The notes beneath the pieces were generated by a model. The model had not been told where the DNA came from. It ran no database searches and saw only the letters and a program-made list of their open reading frames with translations. 64,000 nucleotides of DNA from Sphingomonas kyeonggiensis (GTDB lineage: Bacteria > Pseudomonadota > Alphaproteobacteria > Sphingomonadales > Sphingomonadaceae), in the NCBI RefSeq assembly GCF_030812785.1, contig NZ_JAUSTJ010000002.1:1612001-1676000 (forward strand). The letters run 5' to 3'. Both the position numbers and the translations under genes were made by a program. Positions 16,260-25,934 of the stretch are shown in pieces (position 1 is the stretch's first letter; every line of letters starts with the position of its first letter).

Positions 16260-17028
16260 GGCCGCGCGCAAGGTGGATCGGGACATTGATCGCATCGACG
16301 TCGCCCCGCGCTGGACGGCGGCCGATGCGATCCGCCTGAACAACCTGTTCCGCGGCACCGACACGCCCGAGATGCTGCGCGAGGTGCTGGGCAACCACAT
16401 GCTCGGCGAGGTCGCGCTGGTCTCCTCCTTCGGTGCCGAGAGCGCAGCCCTGCTCCACCTCGTCGCCCAGGCCGACCCGAACACCCCGGTGATCTTCCTC
16501 GATACCGGCAAGCATTTCCCCGAGACGCTTGCCTATGTTCGGCAGCTCGCGGAATTCATCGGCCTGACCAACCTCCAGATCGTCACGCCTGACGCCGAGA
16601 CGATCGAGAAGCGCGATGCCACCGGCCTGCGCTGGTCCTATGACCCCGATGGCTGCTGCGAGATCCGCAAGGTGGTCCCGCTCGAGAAGGCGCTCGCGCC
16701 CTTCGACACCAGCATCACCGGCCGCAAGGCGTTCCAGGCGAGCACCCGCAACGCCCTGCCCCGCTTCGAGATCGACGGCGACCGGCTGAAGTTCAACCCG
16801 CTGGCCAGTTGGACCAAGCAGGATATCGAGGCCTATTTCGAAGCGCATGACCTGCCCCGCCACCCGCTGGAGGCGCAGGGCTATCTCTCGATCGGCTGCG
16901 CGCCCTGCACCAGCGTGGTCAAGCCGGGCGAAGACCCCCGCTCGGGCCGCTGGCGCGGCTGGGACAAGACCGAATGCGGCATCCACACCCCGATCGAGGA
17001 CGGCGACCCCAACCAGCCGAGCTTCTGA
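16252..17028 (+). CDS. cysH: phosphoadenylyl-/adenylyl-sulfate reductase with [4Fe-4S] cluster
   Basis: A 258-residue cytosolic reductase producing sulfite for CysI. The PP-loop nucleotide motif is SSFGAES at residues 58-64. The catalytic Cys242 lies in the C-terminal ECGIH. Paired cysteines Cys135/Cys136 (DGCCEIRK) and Cys216/Cys219 (IGCAPC) form the iron-sulfur site found in the APS-reducing branch and absent from E. coli-type PAPS reductase, so APS is the likelier substrate. That assignment is from established family knowledge. The gene overlaps the DUF934 gene by eight bases and ends the cluster. Confidence 0.94.
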   Translation: MAEAARKVDRDIDRIDVAPRWTAADAIRLNNLFRGTDTPEMLREVLGNHMLGEVALVSSFGAESAALLHLVAQADPNTPVIFLDTGKHFPETLAYVRQLAEFIGLTNLQIVTPDAETIEKRDATGLRWSYDPDGCCEIRKVVPLEKALAPFDTSITGRKAFQASTRNALPRFEIDGDRLKFNPLASWTKQDIEAYFEAHDLPRHPLEAQGYLSIGCAPCTSVVKPGEDPRSGRWRGWDKTECGIHTPIEDGDPNQPSF

Positions 17029-17041
17029 TAGGGTCGGGCCG

Positions 17042-17644
17042 ATGTCGATTCGGCCCCTGCTCCCGCTTCTCGCCCTGCTCGCCACTGCGAACGCTTCCGC
17101 TCCGGACTGGCGCCTCGAGGGTGGCGAGACTCCTGCGCATTTCGCAGCGCGTATCCTCGGCCGACCCGAAGGCGATCTGAACATCGTCGACGCGCCCTGG
17201 AACGGTCGACGTACGATCTTCGCCGACTATCAGCGCGGCGAACTACAGAACAACTACACCGTCAGCTTCCGCGAGCTGTTCGCGCTGGTACAGCAGTCGG
17301 ACGGCGCCTGGCGCAAGATCGCGGTCACCACCGGGGAGGAGGAAGGCGGCGACGCCGAGGTCGCGGCGATCGGCTTCGCCAACGCCGATCGCGACGCGGA
17401 TCGCGAGCTGATCGTCATCCTCAAATGGCCCCAGCAACATTACGACTATAGCGGCGCCTTTTACGAGGTCCGCCTGTTCGACACCCCCGCTCTCGGCAAG
17501 CCCGCGCTGACCTATCTGGAGGGGCTCAGCAAGAAGTTCGGCGGCGTCGGCTGCGAATGCAGCTCGCGCGAGGGCGGCGACACGCACTACCGCTTCAAGA
17601 CGATCGCCGCTGTGAAGCAGGAACTGAAGCGTCTCGGCTACTGA
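17042..17644 (+). CDS. hypothetical exported protein
   Basis: A 200-residue protein starting with a short Sec signal (SIRPLLPLLALLATANAS, cut probably after Ala-Ser-Ala). The mature part is mixed alpha/beta, with a charged GEEEGGDAEVAAIGFANADRDADREL stretch in the middle and a Cys pair (GCEC) near the C-terminus. I do not recognise the family. It starts 14 bases after cysH but is unlikely to act in sulfur assimilation, being periplasmic. Its 3' end overlaps the convergent S41 peptidase gene by seven bases. Confidence 0.72.
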   Translation: MSIRPLLPLLALLATANASAPDWRLEGGETPAHFAARILGRPEGDLNIVDAPWNGRRTIFADYQRGELQNNYTVSFRELFALVQQSDGAWRKIAVTTGEEEGGDAEVAAIGFANADRDADRELIVILKWPQQHYDYSGAFYEVRLFDTPALGKPALTYLEGLSKKFGGVGCECSSREGGDTHYRFKTIAAVKQELKRLGY

Positions 17645-19077
17645 CAGGCTGTCCTGGTAGGCGCCGCCCAGGCCCTGCCCAGCGCCCGCACTGCCACGTC
17701 ATAGGCAGCATCCTTCACCACGCGCACCTCGCCCACGCTCGGCTGGACGAAGCAATCCGGCATTGCACCGTGATTGGGATGCGGTTCAGGCCATGTGAAG
17801 CGGAAGGCGAGCAGCGGGATGCCGATCTCCATCCCCGAATTGGGCAGGGTGATCTCCCATTTATAGCCGCTGGTGTTGCCGCCATGGGTGCCGCCCACTT
17901 CCTCGCCGACGAACAGCCCGCGGTTGGTTGCGTGCAGCATCGATGCCAGCTCGGCCCCGCCCGAAAAGGTATAGCCGCCCGCCAGCACCGCCAGCCGGCC
18001 GGTATAGACCGGGCTGGCCCTCTCCCAGCGGGTCATCAGCCCCTCGGGCGGGGCATTGATGCGCAGCAGGTCGCCGTTCGGCGCCGGCTCGACCGTCTTC
18101 AACTCGTCGGCGTCGTAGATTTCCTGCTCGAACACCTTGCCCGACAGGCTGGTCACCCGGAGCTTGTTCGGTCGCGAGCGGACCGAGGCGTATTTCCGCA
18201 TCGGTGCCTCGACCAGGTAGGAGAAGAGGATGCTCTCGTTCGGCTCCGATCCGCCGCCATTGTCGCGAAGATCAAGGATCAGCTTCGTCGCACCCCGCGC
18301 GGCAAGCTGCTCGAAGATCGCCTGGACCGTCGCGCGATAGTCGGCCCCGACAGCCCGATAGCGCCGGTTGCTGAAGGTGGGGACGTAGAGATAGGCGGTA
18401 TCGGCATCGATCCAGCTGAGCGTCGCTACCGGCGCCGGATCCTTGGGCGGAGCGGGCCGGGCACTGACCGCCACGGGCGTCAGGCGCCGTGTCACCAGCT
18501 TTCCATCCGGCAGCCGCAGCCTGACCCGATAGCCGGGTTCGTTCCCACGCATCCACTGGCGCACCGCAGCATAGCCGCGCCCCAGCCGGTCGCGCATCAC
18601 CCCCGTGCGATTGTCGCCGTCATGCGCGCTCGCCTGCATCATTTCGGCCAGCATCGCGCGATAGCCGGTGCCATTCACCGACAGCAGCCGGGTGCCCTCC
18701 GGCACGTCTGCGGCGTCGCCGTAACCGGCGGTGACATAGGCACCGTCATCGCGCCACAGCAGGTCAAGTGGCAGCAGCCGAGCCGATTCCCGGTACCGGC
18801 AGTTCATGCCCTCGCTGCGCGTCAGCGACAGATGCCCCTCGCCAATCCCGCGCAGCAACGGGCTCAGCGCGCGGAAGAGTTGCTCCTCGCTGGCAGCCGC
18901 AGCGGCAGCCTTGCGCGCCGCCGCCTTGCGCCGGGCCCAGTCGCCGGCACTCTGCCGCCAGTAGAGATCGGGCAGCCCGGCCTCCGCCGCCGAAATGGCG
19001 AGCTCGATATCCTCCCGCGCCTGGGCCTGCGTGAGTTGACCTGCCGGGCAGGCAGCAAGGGCGAACGCGAAGAACAT
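17638..19077 (-). CDS. S41-family (C-terminal processing type) peptidase, exported
   Basis: A 479-residue exported protein with an N-terminal hydrophobic signal (FFAFALAAC, possibly a lipoprotein signal). The C-terminal half is an S41/tail-specific protease-like domain: ATKLILDLRDNGGGS is the family's substrate-binding strand and FSGGAELASML carries the catalytic Ser. The usual Lys is not obvious to me. An Ala-rich helix precedes the domain. The ATG at 19077 was preferred to a TTG at 19113, because a perfect 20-base palindrome lies just upstream and within that extension. The substrate is unknown. Confidence 0.8.
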   Translation of the reverse strand: MFFAFALAACPAGQLTQAQAREDIELAISAAEAGLPDLYWRQSAGDWARRKAAARKAAAAAASEEQLFRALSPLLRGIGEGHLSLTRSEGMNCRYRESARLLPLDLLWRDDGAYVTAGYGDAADVPEGTRLLSVNGTGYRAMLAEMMQASAHDGDNRTGVMRDRLGRGYAAVRQWMRGNEPGYRVRLRLPDGKLVTRRLTPVAVSARPAPPKDPAPVATLSWIDADTAYLYVPTFSNRRYRAVGADYRATVQAIFEQLAARGATKLILDLRDNGGGSEPNESILFSYLVEAPMRKYASVRSRPNKLRVTSLSGKVFEQEIYDADELKTVEPAPNGDLLRINAPPEGLMTRWERASPVYTGRLAVLAGGYTFSGGAELASMLHATNRGLFVGEEVGGTHGGNTSGYKWEITLPNSGMEIGIPLLAFRFTWPEPHPNHGAMPDCFVQPSVGEVRVVKDAAYDVAVRALGRAWAAPTRTACQ

Positions 19078-19083
19078 GCCGGC

Positions 19084-19103
19084 TTGATACGCAACCGTAT
19101 CAA
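19084..19103 (-). promoter_or_regulatory. perfect palindrome (putative operator) before the S41 peptidase gene
   Basis: TTGATACG-CAAC-CGTATCAA: eight-base arms and a four-base centre, six bases before the peptidase ATG and 16 bases after the dnaB stop codon. The size and symmetry fit a dimeric repressor site. No adjacent regulator gene is present. It could also form an RNA hairpin covering the start of the message. Confidence 0.5.
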
Positions 19104-19119
19104 AGCCGAGCAAGCCGGA

Positions 19120-20613
19120 TCAGTAGCCGCCCGGCGCGAGATCGCTGAACTTGGTGAACTGGCGGTCGAAGCGCAGGTCGACCGTGCCGGTCGCGCCGTG
19201 ACGCTGCTTCGCGATGATCACGCTCGCCTTGTTCGCCACCTGCAGCTGATGGTCCTGCCAGGCCTGGTATTTCGCGATCTCGTCCGGCGTCGAGTTGCCG
19301 TCGGGCACCTTGGGCGCCTTGAAGTCGTGGTAGTACTCGTCGCGGTACACGAACAGCACGATATCGGCGTCCTGCTCGATCGAGCCCGATTCACGAAGGT
19401 CGGAGAGCTGCGGGCGCTTGTCCTCGCGGCTTTCCACCGCGCGGCTGAGCTGCGACAGCGCCAGCACCGGCACGTGCAGCTCCTTGGCCAGCGTCTTCAG
19501 GCCGCGGCTGATCTCCGAGATTTCCTGCACGCGCCCGTCGCCCGATGCCTTGGCCGAGCCGGTGAGCAGCTGGAGATAGTCGACCACGACGAAGCCGATC
19601 TTGTACTGGCGCTTCAGGCGCCGGGCGCGGGTACGCAGCGCCGCGATGGTCAGGCCCGGCGTATCGTCGATATAGAGCGGCAGCCGCTCCAGATCGCCCG
19701 CAGCGCGGGCGAACTTCATGAATTCGGGCCCGGAGATGTTGCCGGTACGCAGCTTCTCCGACGAAACCTCGGACTGTTCGGACAGGATACGCAGCGCCAG
19801 CTGGTCGGCCGACATTTCGAGGCTGAAGAACGCCACCGGCGCGCCGATCGACTTGTCCTCCGGAATCCCGGCCTCCATGTCGTCGAGGTACCGCTTCGCC
19901 GCGTTGAAGGCCATGTTGGTGGCGAGCGAGGTCTTGCCCATGCCCGGGCGTCCGGCGAGGATCAGAAGGTCGGAGCGGTTGAGACCGCCGGTCATCGCGT
20001 TGAAGTCGGTCAGGCCCGAGGTGATGCCCGACACGCTGCCGCCCGAGTTCATCGCCCGCTCGGTATGCCGCACCGCCACCGTCGCGGCGCGGGTGAAGCT
20101 CTTGGCGCCGGTATCCTCGCCACCCTTTTCCGCGACTTCGTAGAGCTTTAGCTCGGCCTGCTCGATCTGCTTGGCAGGATTGATCTCTTCGCTCGTATCG
20201 AGCGCGCTGTCGACCAGGTGGCGCCCGACGCCGACCAGCGCGCGCAGCACCGCCAGGTCATAGACCTGGTCGGCAAAGGCGCGCGCGCCGATCAGGCTCG
20301 CCGGGTTGCCGGTCAGCTGCGCCAGATAGGCCGGGCCGCCCAGCTCCTTCATCGCGGCATCGGCGGCGAACAGCGGCTTGAGCGTCACCGGCGTGGCCAG
20401 GCGGTTGTCGCCCACCAGCGTCGAGATCGCGTCATAGATCCGCCCGTGCAGCGGCTCGAAGAAATGCTCGGGGCGCAGCTTCTGCAGCACGTCTTCGGCG
20501 ACTCGATTGTCGATCATCATCGCGCCGAGCAGCGCCGCCTCGGCCTCGACATTGGCGGGCAGGCTCAGCCCCTCGGGAGAATCAGGAATCGGAAGCGGGA
20601 TCGGTTGCGCCAT
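19120..20613 (-). CDS. dnaB: replicative DNA helicase
   Basis: A 497-residue DnaB, the hexameric 5'-3' helicase of the replication fork. The N-terminal domain starts with LPANVEAEAALLGAMM, a strong family mark. The RecA-like C-terminal domain contains Walker A GRPGMGKTS, Walker B in FVVVDYLQLL and the arginine-rich KRPQLSDLRESGSIEQDAD motif. The ATG at 20613, after GGTGGGG, gives the standard N-terminus; the 14-residue 5' extension is not conserved in type. A conserved neighbour, the UPF0262 gene, is divergent. No intein is visible. Confidence 0.96.
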   Translation of the reverse strand: MAQPIPLPIPDSPEGLSLPANVEAEAALLGAMMIDNRVAEDVLQKLRPEHFFEPLHGRIYDAISTLVGDNRLATPVTLKPLFAADAAMKELGGPAYLAQLTGNPASLIGARAFADQVYDLAVLRALVGVGRHLVDSALDTSEEINPAKQIEQAELKLYEVAEKGGEDTGAKSFTRAATVAVRHTERAMNSGGSVSGITSGLTDFNAMTGGLNRSDLLILAGRPGMGKTSLATNMAFNAAKRYLDDMEAGIPEDKSIGAPVAFFSLEMSADQLALRILSEQSEVSSEKLRTGNISGPEFMKFARAAGDLERLPLYIDDTPGLTIAALRTRARRLKRQYKIGFVVVDYLQLLTGSAKASGDGRVQEISEISRGLKTLAKELHVPVLALSQLSRAVESREDKRPQLSDLRESGSIEQDADIVLFVYRDEYYHDFKAPKVPDGNSTPDEIAKYQAWQDHQLQVANKASVIIAKQRHGATGTVDLRFDRQFTKFSDLAPGGY

Positions 20614-20696
20614 CCCCACCCTATGCGCACCGCGCGACGTTTCCGGCAACCGCACAGCTTGTGGAAAACGGTAATAGGTCGCAAAGCAACGCCGAT

Positions 20697-21182
20697 ATGT
20701 CCGCAGATCCGCGCATCATCGACGTCACGCTCGACGAGCGCACGATTCTGTGGCGGTCGGCGGACATCGAGCAGGAACGGCGCATCGCGATCTTCGACCT
20801 GCTCGAGGAGAATCACTTCGCCCCCCAGCGGCCCCAGGCGGACGGCTATGCCGGCCCCTACAAGCTTCATCTGGCGGTGCAGGAGGGCCGGCTGGCGCTG
20901 GAGATCAAGCGCGCCGACGATTCCCATCAGGAGACGCTTGTCCTCGGTCTGGCCGCATTCCGCCGCCCGATCCGCGATTACTTCGCGATCTGCGACAGCT
21001 ATTATGCCGCGATTCGCAACGCCACGCCCGCCCAGATCGAAACCGTCGACATGGCACGGCGCGGCATACACAATGATGCGGCGTCGCTGCTCAAGGAACG
21101 GCTGGAAGGCAAGATCGACGTGGACTTCGACACTGCCCGCCGCCTGTTCACGCTGATCTGCGTACTGCACATAAAAGGTTAG
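20697..21182 (+). CDS. UPF0262 family protein
   Basis: A 161-residue soluble protein of the alphaproteobacterial UPF0262 family, whose members begin RIIDVTLDE and contain LEENHFAP and FRRPIRDYFAICDSYY, all visible here. No function has been shown for the family. The ATG at 20697 restores the family N-terminus; an upstream in-frame start adds 12 unrelated residues. It is divergent from dnaB, with 83 bases between the starts, and is followed after five bases by the GH25 gene. Confidence 0.86.
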   Translation: MSADPRIIDVTLDERTILWRSADIEQERRIAIFDLLEENHFAPQRPQADGYAGPYKLHLAVQEGRLALEIKRADDSHQETLVLGLAAFRRPIRDYFAICDSYYAAIRNATPAQIETVDMARRGIHNDAASLLKERLEGKIDVDFDTARRLFTLICVLHIKG

Positions 21183-21187
21183 GGTCG

Positions 21188-21880
21188 GTGCATATTCGCG
21201 TTCTCGCGCGCCGGCTCCGCTTCGTCGTGCCGGCGCTCCTCCTGTTGGCCCTGCTCGGCTGGAGCGCCTGGCTGTTCGCCTCGCGCTGGCGCCCCTCGCC
21301 CGCCGATTTCCCGGTCCAGGGCGTCGACGTGTCCGAGGATACCGGTCCGATCGAATGGTGGACCGCCAAGAAGGCCGGCATCGACTTCGCCTATATCCGC
21401 GCCACCAGCGGCGCCCAGGCCCGCGACCTGCGTTTCCCGGAGAACTGGCGCTGGACCTTCGAGGCCGGCATCCGCCGCGGCGCGCTCCATGTCTATTCGC
21501 TCTGCCAGCTCGCTGCCGACCAGTCGGGCAATTTCATGAGCACCGTGCCGCGCTCGGACGACCAGCTGCCGCCCGCAGTGGAGATCGACTTCCAGCCCGA
21601 TTGCCCCGCCCGGCCCGAGCGCCAGGTCGTGATTGGCGAACTGGGCCGCTTCCTCCACGATGTCGAGACGCATCTCGGCAAGCCGGCGATCCTGATGGTC
21701 TCCAGCCGGTTCGAGGACCAGTATCGGCTCAGCGACGCCTTCCCGCGCCTGCTCTGGGCGCGCCAGGGCTTCTTCCCCCCCTCGTATTTCGCGCGGCCAT
21801 GGTCGATATGGCAGGCAACCCGCCACCGGCGCATCGAAGGCGTCGGCGAGGCCGTGAACTGGGACGTGATGGCGAAATGA
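21188..21880 (+). CDS. membrane-anchored GH25 lysozyme-family protein
   Basis: A 230-residue protein with an uncleaved-looking N-terminal membrane helix (about residues 12-31) and a periplasmic GH25 barrel. VQGVDVSEDTGPIEW opens the domain and VEIDF carries the acidic pair usual at the GH25 active site. The enzyme should cut the beta-1,4 bond of peptidoglycan. The start is GTG, five bases after the UPF0262 gene. The stop overlaps cdd in ATGA. Three unrelated functions in one tight row suggest convenience of transcription rather than a pathway. Confidence 0.82.
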   Translation: MHIRVLARRLRFVVPALLLLALLGWSAWLFASRWRPSPADFPVQGVDVSEDTGPIEWWTAKKAGIDFAYIRATSGAQARDLRFPENWRWTFEAGIRRGALHVYSLCQLAADQSGNFMSTVPRSDDQLPPAVEIDFQPDCPARPERQVVIGELGRFLHDVETHLGKPAILMVSSRFEDQYRLSDAFPRLLWARQGFFPPSYFARPWSIWQATRHRRIEGVGEAVNWDVMAK

Positions 21881-22317
21881 GCGAAGTGAACCCCAAGGCG
21901 CTGATCGAGGCAGCCCGCGCGGCGGCGAAGAACGCCTATGCCCCCTATTCGAACTTCGCCGTCGGCGCCGCGGTGCTGCTCTCCGACGGGACGGTGGTGA
22001 CCGGCGCCAATTTCGAGAATGCCAGCTACGGCCTCTCGCTCTGCGCCGAGACGGTGGCGCTGGCGAAGACGAGCAGCGAGGGTCGCCTGAAGGACGTCGT
22101 CGCGATCGGCGTGATCGGCGGCCGGATGGGACACGCCGACACCGCTCCGGTCAGCCCCTGCGGCCGCTGCCGCCAGATCATCAACGAAGCCGCCCAGCTC
22201 GGCGGCCGCGACCTGCCGGTGTTCTGTGGCGGCGCCAACGGCGACGAGATCGCCGAGTACACGCTCTCGCAGCTGCTACCCGCCGCGTTCGGGCCGAAAG
22301 ACCTCGGCATGGCGTGA
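21877..22317 (+). CDS. cdd: cytidine deaminase
   Basis: A 146-residue homotetrameric-type cytidine deaminase of the pyrimidine salvage pathway, converting cytidine or deoxycytidine to uridine forms. The zinc site is complete: Cys56 with the proton-shuttling Glu58 in CAET, and Cys95/Cys98 in PCGRC. The substrate segment NFENASYGL precedes it. The gene overlaps the GH25 lysozyme gene by four bases. No thymidine phosphorylase or other salvage gene follows; a repeat-rich gap comes next. Confidence 0.94.
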   Translation: MSEVNPKALIEAARAAAKNAYAPYSNFAVGAAVLLSDGTVVTGANFENASYGLSLCAETVALAKTSSEGRLKDVVAIGVIGGRMGHADTAPVSPCGRCRQIINEAAQLGGRDLPVFCGGANGDEIAEYTLSQLLPAAFGPKDLGMA

Positions 22318-22784
22318 TCGCCCAATCATCCTCCCCCGCCAGGGGGAGGTGGCGCGCGCGGCGCGATGGAGGGGGAGGCAAGCGAGCCGCTAGTTGGTCG
22401 CTTATGTCGATACGCCTGCAGCTCCCCGGCGGAGGCCGGGGCCCAGTCTCGGCGCACCATCGAAGGCGCCGGAACCTCACGAACGACATCGCAACTGGCC
22501 CCCGGCCTCCGCCGGGGAACGACTAAGCCTGTATCGTCCCGTCAATTCCCCTCCCTGCAAGAGAGGGGAGCGAGAGGACCTCCCACCGCGCCAGGACACC
22601 AAATCCTCTCCCGGAGGGAGAGGGAACGCCGCGAACGATATCTCCTGTGGCAAGCCCCCTCCACCACCGCTCCGCGGCCGTCCCCCTCCGGGGGAGGATT
22701 TCAGAAGAAAGCTCCACCGCTCAACACCGCGCCCAACCCAAACGAGCCTCTTGCAGCCAAGCCACCAATCGCGATGCTGCACGG
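22318..22784. repeat. gene-free stretch of mixed palindromic repeats
   Basis: This gap holds several palindromes and no convincing gene. A REP pair of family B occupies 22423-22447 and 22494-22518 (TCCCCGGCGGAGGCCGGGG arms, one mismatch in 25). A small hairpin CTCCCCC/GGGGGAG lies at 22331-22348. Further CTCTCCCGGAGGGAGAGG and CCCCCTCCGGGGGAGG palindromes occur around 22605-22625 and 22680-22697. Open frames across it are Pro/Arg-rich and read in every frame, as expected from repeats. Confidence 0.8.
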
Positions 22785-23153
22785 ATGACCAATCTCGCCA
22801 CCACCACGATCCGCCCCTTCGTCCCGGGCGGTAAGGATTTCGACCTTTCCAAGCGCTTCTATCAGGCGCTCGGCTTCGAGATGACCTTCGAGGCAGGCGG
22901 CGTGGCGGGCTTTACCTGCGATTCCGGCAGCTTCCTGCTCCAGGACCATTATGACGAAGGCTGGGGCAACAACTTCATGATGCAGCTCATCGTGCGGGAT
23001 CTCGACGCCTGGTGGGCGCATATCCAGGCGCTCGACCTGCCGGGCAGCTTCGGCGTGCCCGAGCCCAGGCCCCCGGCGCTTATGCCCTGGGGACTGACGC
23101 TGGCTTATGTGATCGGCCCGTGCGGCGAGCTGTGGCACGTGGTGCAGGGCTAG
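22785..23153 (+). CDS. VOC-superfamily protein (glyoxalase-like)
   Basis: A 122-residue protein of the vicinal oxygen chelate superfamily, with the first module RPFVPGGKDFDLSKRFYQALGF and the second beginning LIVRDLDAWWAHIQAL. It ends in [12 protein letters not shown], where Glu and His could be metal ligands. Such proteins include lyases, dioxygenases and antibiotic-binding proteins; nothing here tells which. It follows the repeat-rich gap, has its own start region, and overlaps the convergent GH115 gene by four bases. Confidence 0.78.
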   Translation: MTNLATTTIRPFVPGGKDFDLSKRFYQALGFEMTFEAGGVAGFTCDSGSFLLQDHYDEGWGNNFMMQLIVRDLDAWWAHIQALDLPGSFGVPEPRPPALMPWGLTLAYVIGPCGELWHVVQG

Positions 23154-25840
23154 CGCCCGCCCAGATAGCTCCCCGGCAGCGGGCCCGTGCCCACCACGAT
23201 CCGCTGCAGCACGACATTGTCGTCGATCCGCCAGACCTTGAGCACATGCCTGCCCGCCGAGACGCCAGGGAAGCGCGCCACCAGCGTCCGGGCATTGTCC
23301 TCCACCGCCTTGTTCCAGTCGCGCTTGGGCTGGCTGTCGGCGGCATTGGGCGCCGGGGTGAGCAGGTCGGTCAGCACCTGCACCGGCCCCTCATCGATCG
23401 AAACCGCTACCCGCAGCTTGCCGTCCAGGCCCGTTCCCAGCGTCGGCACCAGGATCAGCTGCACGTTCAACTCCCCGGCCTTGGCTACCGGCACCGCATA
23501 TTCGAGCCGCACGCCATCCGCAGGCGTCGTGGCGGAACGCCCCTGCGGCAGGGCAAGCACTGCGCCCTGGGTTCGCCCGAGATGCGGGATCACCTTCCAG
23601 CTCAGCCCCTTGCCGCCCACAGCCCGCACAAAATCCGGCGCCTCGATCACGCCTTCGCCGCCCTGCGGTGACCGCAGCAGTTCGAACAGCGGCTTGCCGA
23701 CGCCCAATATGTCCTTTGATGCTTCCCGGATCGGCCTTGGCGTGCCCGCCACCCGCTTCACGTCGGGCATCACCTGCTTCTCGGGCTGCTGCCAGTTGGT
23801 GTAGCCGATATGGGTCTGCAGCATCATGCCGTCCCATTTGCCGCCGGCGATGCTGTGGTACCGGTCGCTCAATGCCTGGTCGCGGGCGAACAGCTTTTCC
23901 GCCTGGTCGGCAAAGGCGTTTGCCCGCGCATCGTCCGCCGCGGCGAGCGCCCGGTTCCACGCCACGGCGTAATAGAGCCGATAGAGGTTCGCCATCGCAG
24001 CGATCGGATGCTCGACGAGCTGGAAGAAGGCGTCTTGCGCCTCGGCCGGCATCTTCGCCTTGGCCTGCAGCATCGCCGTTTCCAGCACGCTCCACTCGTC
24101 GACCATCGCGCCGAATTCACCGCCGTCTAGCACCGGGCCGATCCGCCGCCCCAGATAGTTGGCCGCAGCATCCATCCGGGCTTCCTCCAGCGTCGCCGCG
24201 CTGGGGCCCGTCCCGCGACCCAGCGCGAAGCTCCCCGCATCGATCAGCTCGGGCTTCCGCCGCGCGGCGAGTTGGGCGTAGCGGGTGAGCAGCGTGCCGA
24301 TCTCCCTGCCCTTCGTCGCCCCGAACTGCGCGCCGGCCCACTCCGCCGGGAAACGCGCCAGCGCCTCGGGCGTCATCGCCTCGGGGTTCCAGGCCTGCTT
24401 CAGGAAGAAGCTGAGTGGGTACTCCATCGGCTTCAGGTCGCCGACATTGACGATCCACAGCGCCCTGGCGCCACGCTGCCAGGCCAGGTCCATCTGCTGC
24501 CAGCTCTTCTCGATCTGGTTGGTGTTCAACCACTTGTAGTTGCGCGGCCCGCCGACATAATCGAAGTGGTAATAGACGCCGTAGCCGCCCTTGCGCGGGC
24601 TCGCACCGGGGTCGGGCAAGCGGCGGACCTGCCCCCAATTGTCGTCAGCGAACAACAGGGTCACGTCGTCGGGCACCTGCATGCCGTGGTCGTAATAGTC
24701 CTGCACTTCCTTGTAGAGCGCCCAGACCTGTGGCTGCTGGTCTGCCGGCTTGCCGGTCACCTCGGCGATGATCTTGCGCTGGTCGGCGACGATGCCCTCG
24801 AGCAGCCTGGTCGCGGTGCCCTCGGCCATCGGCTCGTCACCATCGCCGCGCATGCCGACGGTCACCAGGCTCTCATAGCCCTTGCCGTCGCCCTTCGACA
24901 TCATCCGCTCGATACCCCCGCGCCAGAAGGCGCGCAGGTTGGCGGCATTGGTCGTGTAGTCCCATTTGCCTCCGGTTACGCCGCCGGCGGTATTGCGGTG
25001 CCATTCGTCCTGCGCCCGGGTCATCGGCTCGTGGTGCGAGGTGCCCATGACGATGCCCATCTCGTCGGCAAGGATCTTGTTCTGCGGATCGTCGTCGTTG
25101 AAGGCGCGCGGCGCCCACATCGCCGGCCAGAGATAATTGCCCTTGAGCCTTAGCTCCAGCTCGAAGATATGCGCGTAAGCCTTTGTATTTGCGCCACCGA
25201 ACTTCTTCTGGGCCCAGGTGGAGAAGGCCGGTGCCTCGTCATTGATGAAGAAGCCCCGGTAGCGCACCTTGGGCTGGTCGCGCCGCGATCCGGCGGTCAC
25301 GAAGACATTGGTGCGCTTCGCCACCGGCACATCGGCGAACCAGTGCCAGGGCGAGACGCCGATCTTCTCCGAGATATCGTACGCACCGTAGACCGCGCCG
25401 CGCCGGTCCGAGCCGATGATCACCAGCGCGCGCGGCACGCCCGGCGCGGGATTGTCGACCACGATCTGGCGGAACGCCTCCCATTCACCGGCGATGTCCT
25501 GCGCCTTGATCTTGCCGGCACGGACCAACGCATCGATCATCGGGCTATGGCCGAGCACGCCGATCAGCACCAGCGGGCCCTTCGCCCCGGCCAGCGCCGT
25601 GGCGCGTGTCGCCCGGGCGCCGCTCACCCGCTCGAGATCGCCGGCGAAACCGTCCGCGGCGTGGCGCACAGCCGGGTCGGCGCCGGGATCGACCAGCACG
25701 GTCGCAGGCTTGCCGGCGCGGATCAGCGCGAAGCTCGCCGCGTTCGGGCGGGCGCAGATCGTCACCGGGCCCTCGCAGGCCAAAGCGGGAATCGTGACGA
25801 ACATCGCGCACATCGTCATCGTCGCCGCCAGCCCGCGCAT
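23150..25840 (-). CDS. GH115 xylan alpha-1,2-glucuronidase, exported
   Basis: An 896-residue exported enzyme of family GH115, which removes (4-O-methyl-)glucuronic acid side chains from xylan. The signal peptide is [20 protein letters not shown]. Family features include [39 protein letters not shown] and [12 protein letters not shown], in the expected order; a C-terminal beta-rich domain follows from about residue 720. The ATG at 25840 has AAGGAG six bases upstream, favouring it over the ATG 18 bases earlier. No xylanase or transporter is adjacent, so it acts from a dispersed xylan-use set. Confidence 0.91.
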   Translation of the reverse strand: MRGLAATMTMCAMFVTIPALACEGPVTICARPNAASFALIRAGKPATVLVDPGADPAVRHAADGFAGDLERVSGARATRATALAGAKGPLVLIGVLGHSPMIDALVRAGKIKAQDIAGEWEAFRQIVVDNPAPGVPRALVIIGSDRRGAVYGAYDISEKIGVSPWHWFADVPVAKRTNVFVTAGSRRDQPKVRYRGFFINDEAPAFSTWAQKKFGGANTKAYAHIFELELRLKGNYLWPAMWAPRAFNDDDPQNKILADEMGIVMGTSHHEPMTRAQDEWHRNTAGGVTGGKWDYTTNAANLRAFWRGGIERMMSKGDGKGYESLVTVGMRGDGDEPMAEGTATRLLEGIVADQRKIIAEVTGKPADQQPQVWALYKEVQDYYDHGMQVPDDVTLLFADDNWGQVRRLPDPGASPRKGGYGVYYHFDYVGGPRNYKWLNTNQIEKSWQQMDLAWQRGARALWIVNVGDLKPMEYPLSFFLKQAWNPEAMTPEALARFPAEWAGAQFGATKGREIGTLLTRYAQLAARRKPELIDAGSFALGRGTGPSAATLEEARMDAAANYLGRRIGPVLDGGEFGAMVDEWSVLETAMLQAKAKMPAEAQDAFFQLVEHPIAAMANLYRLYYAVAWNRALAAADDARANAFADQAEKLFARDQALSDRYHSIAGGKWDGMMLQTHIGYTNWQQPEKQVMPDVKRVAGTPRPIREASKDILGVGKPLFELLRSPQGGEGVIEAPDFVRAVGGKGLSWKVIPHLGRTQGAVLALPQGRSATTPADGVRLEYAVPVAKAGELNVQLILVPTLGTGLDGKLRVAVSIDEGPVQVLTDLLTPAPNAADSQPKRDWNKAVEDNARTLVARFPGVSAGRHVLKVWRIDDNVVLQRIVVGTGPLPGSYLGGR

Positions 25841-25934
25841 TGCCCTCTCCTTGCTCATTTGTCTGCGTTATGCGCAGTTCCGCCACATCCGACAAGCCAC
25901 TTGCCCCGCCGCACGCTTCCGGCAAAACGGAGCC

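Noticed and set aside
17557..20151. Long plus-strand open frame of about 860 codons opposite the S41 peptidase and dnaB genes
   Set aside because: It is antisense to two well-recognised genes and gives a His/Arg/Ala-rich peptide without any domain, as expected from GC-rich third positions.
22366..22834. Overlapping open frames in the repeat-rich gap before the VOC gene
   Set aside because: They are read in several frames at once through palindromes and have Pro/Arg-rich compositions without homology.
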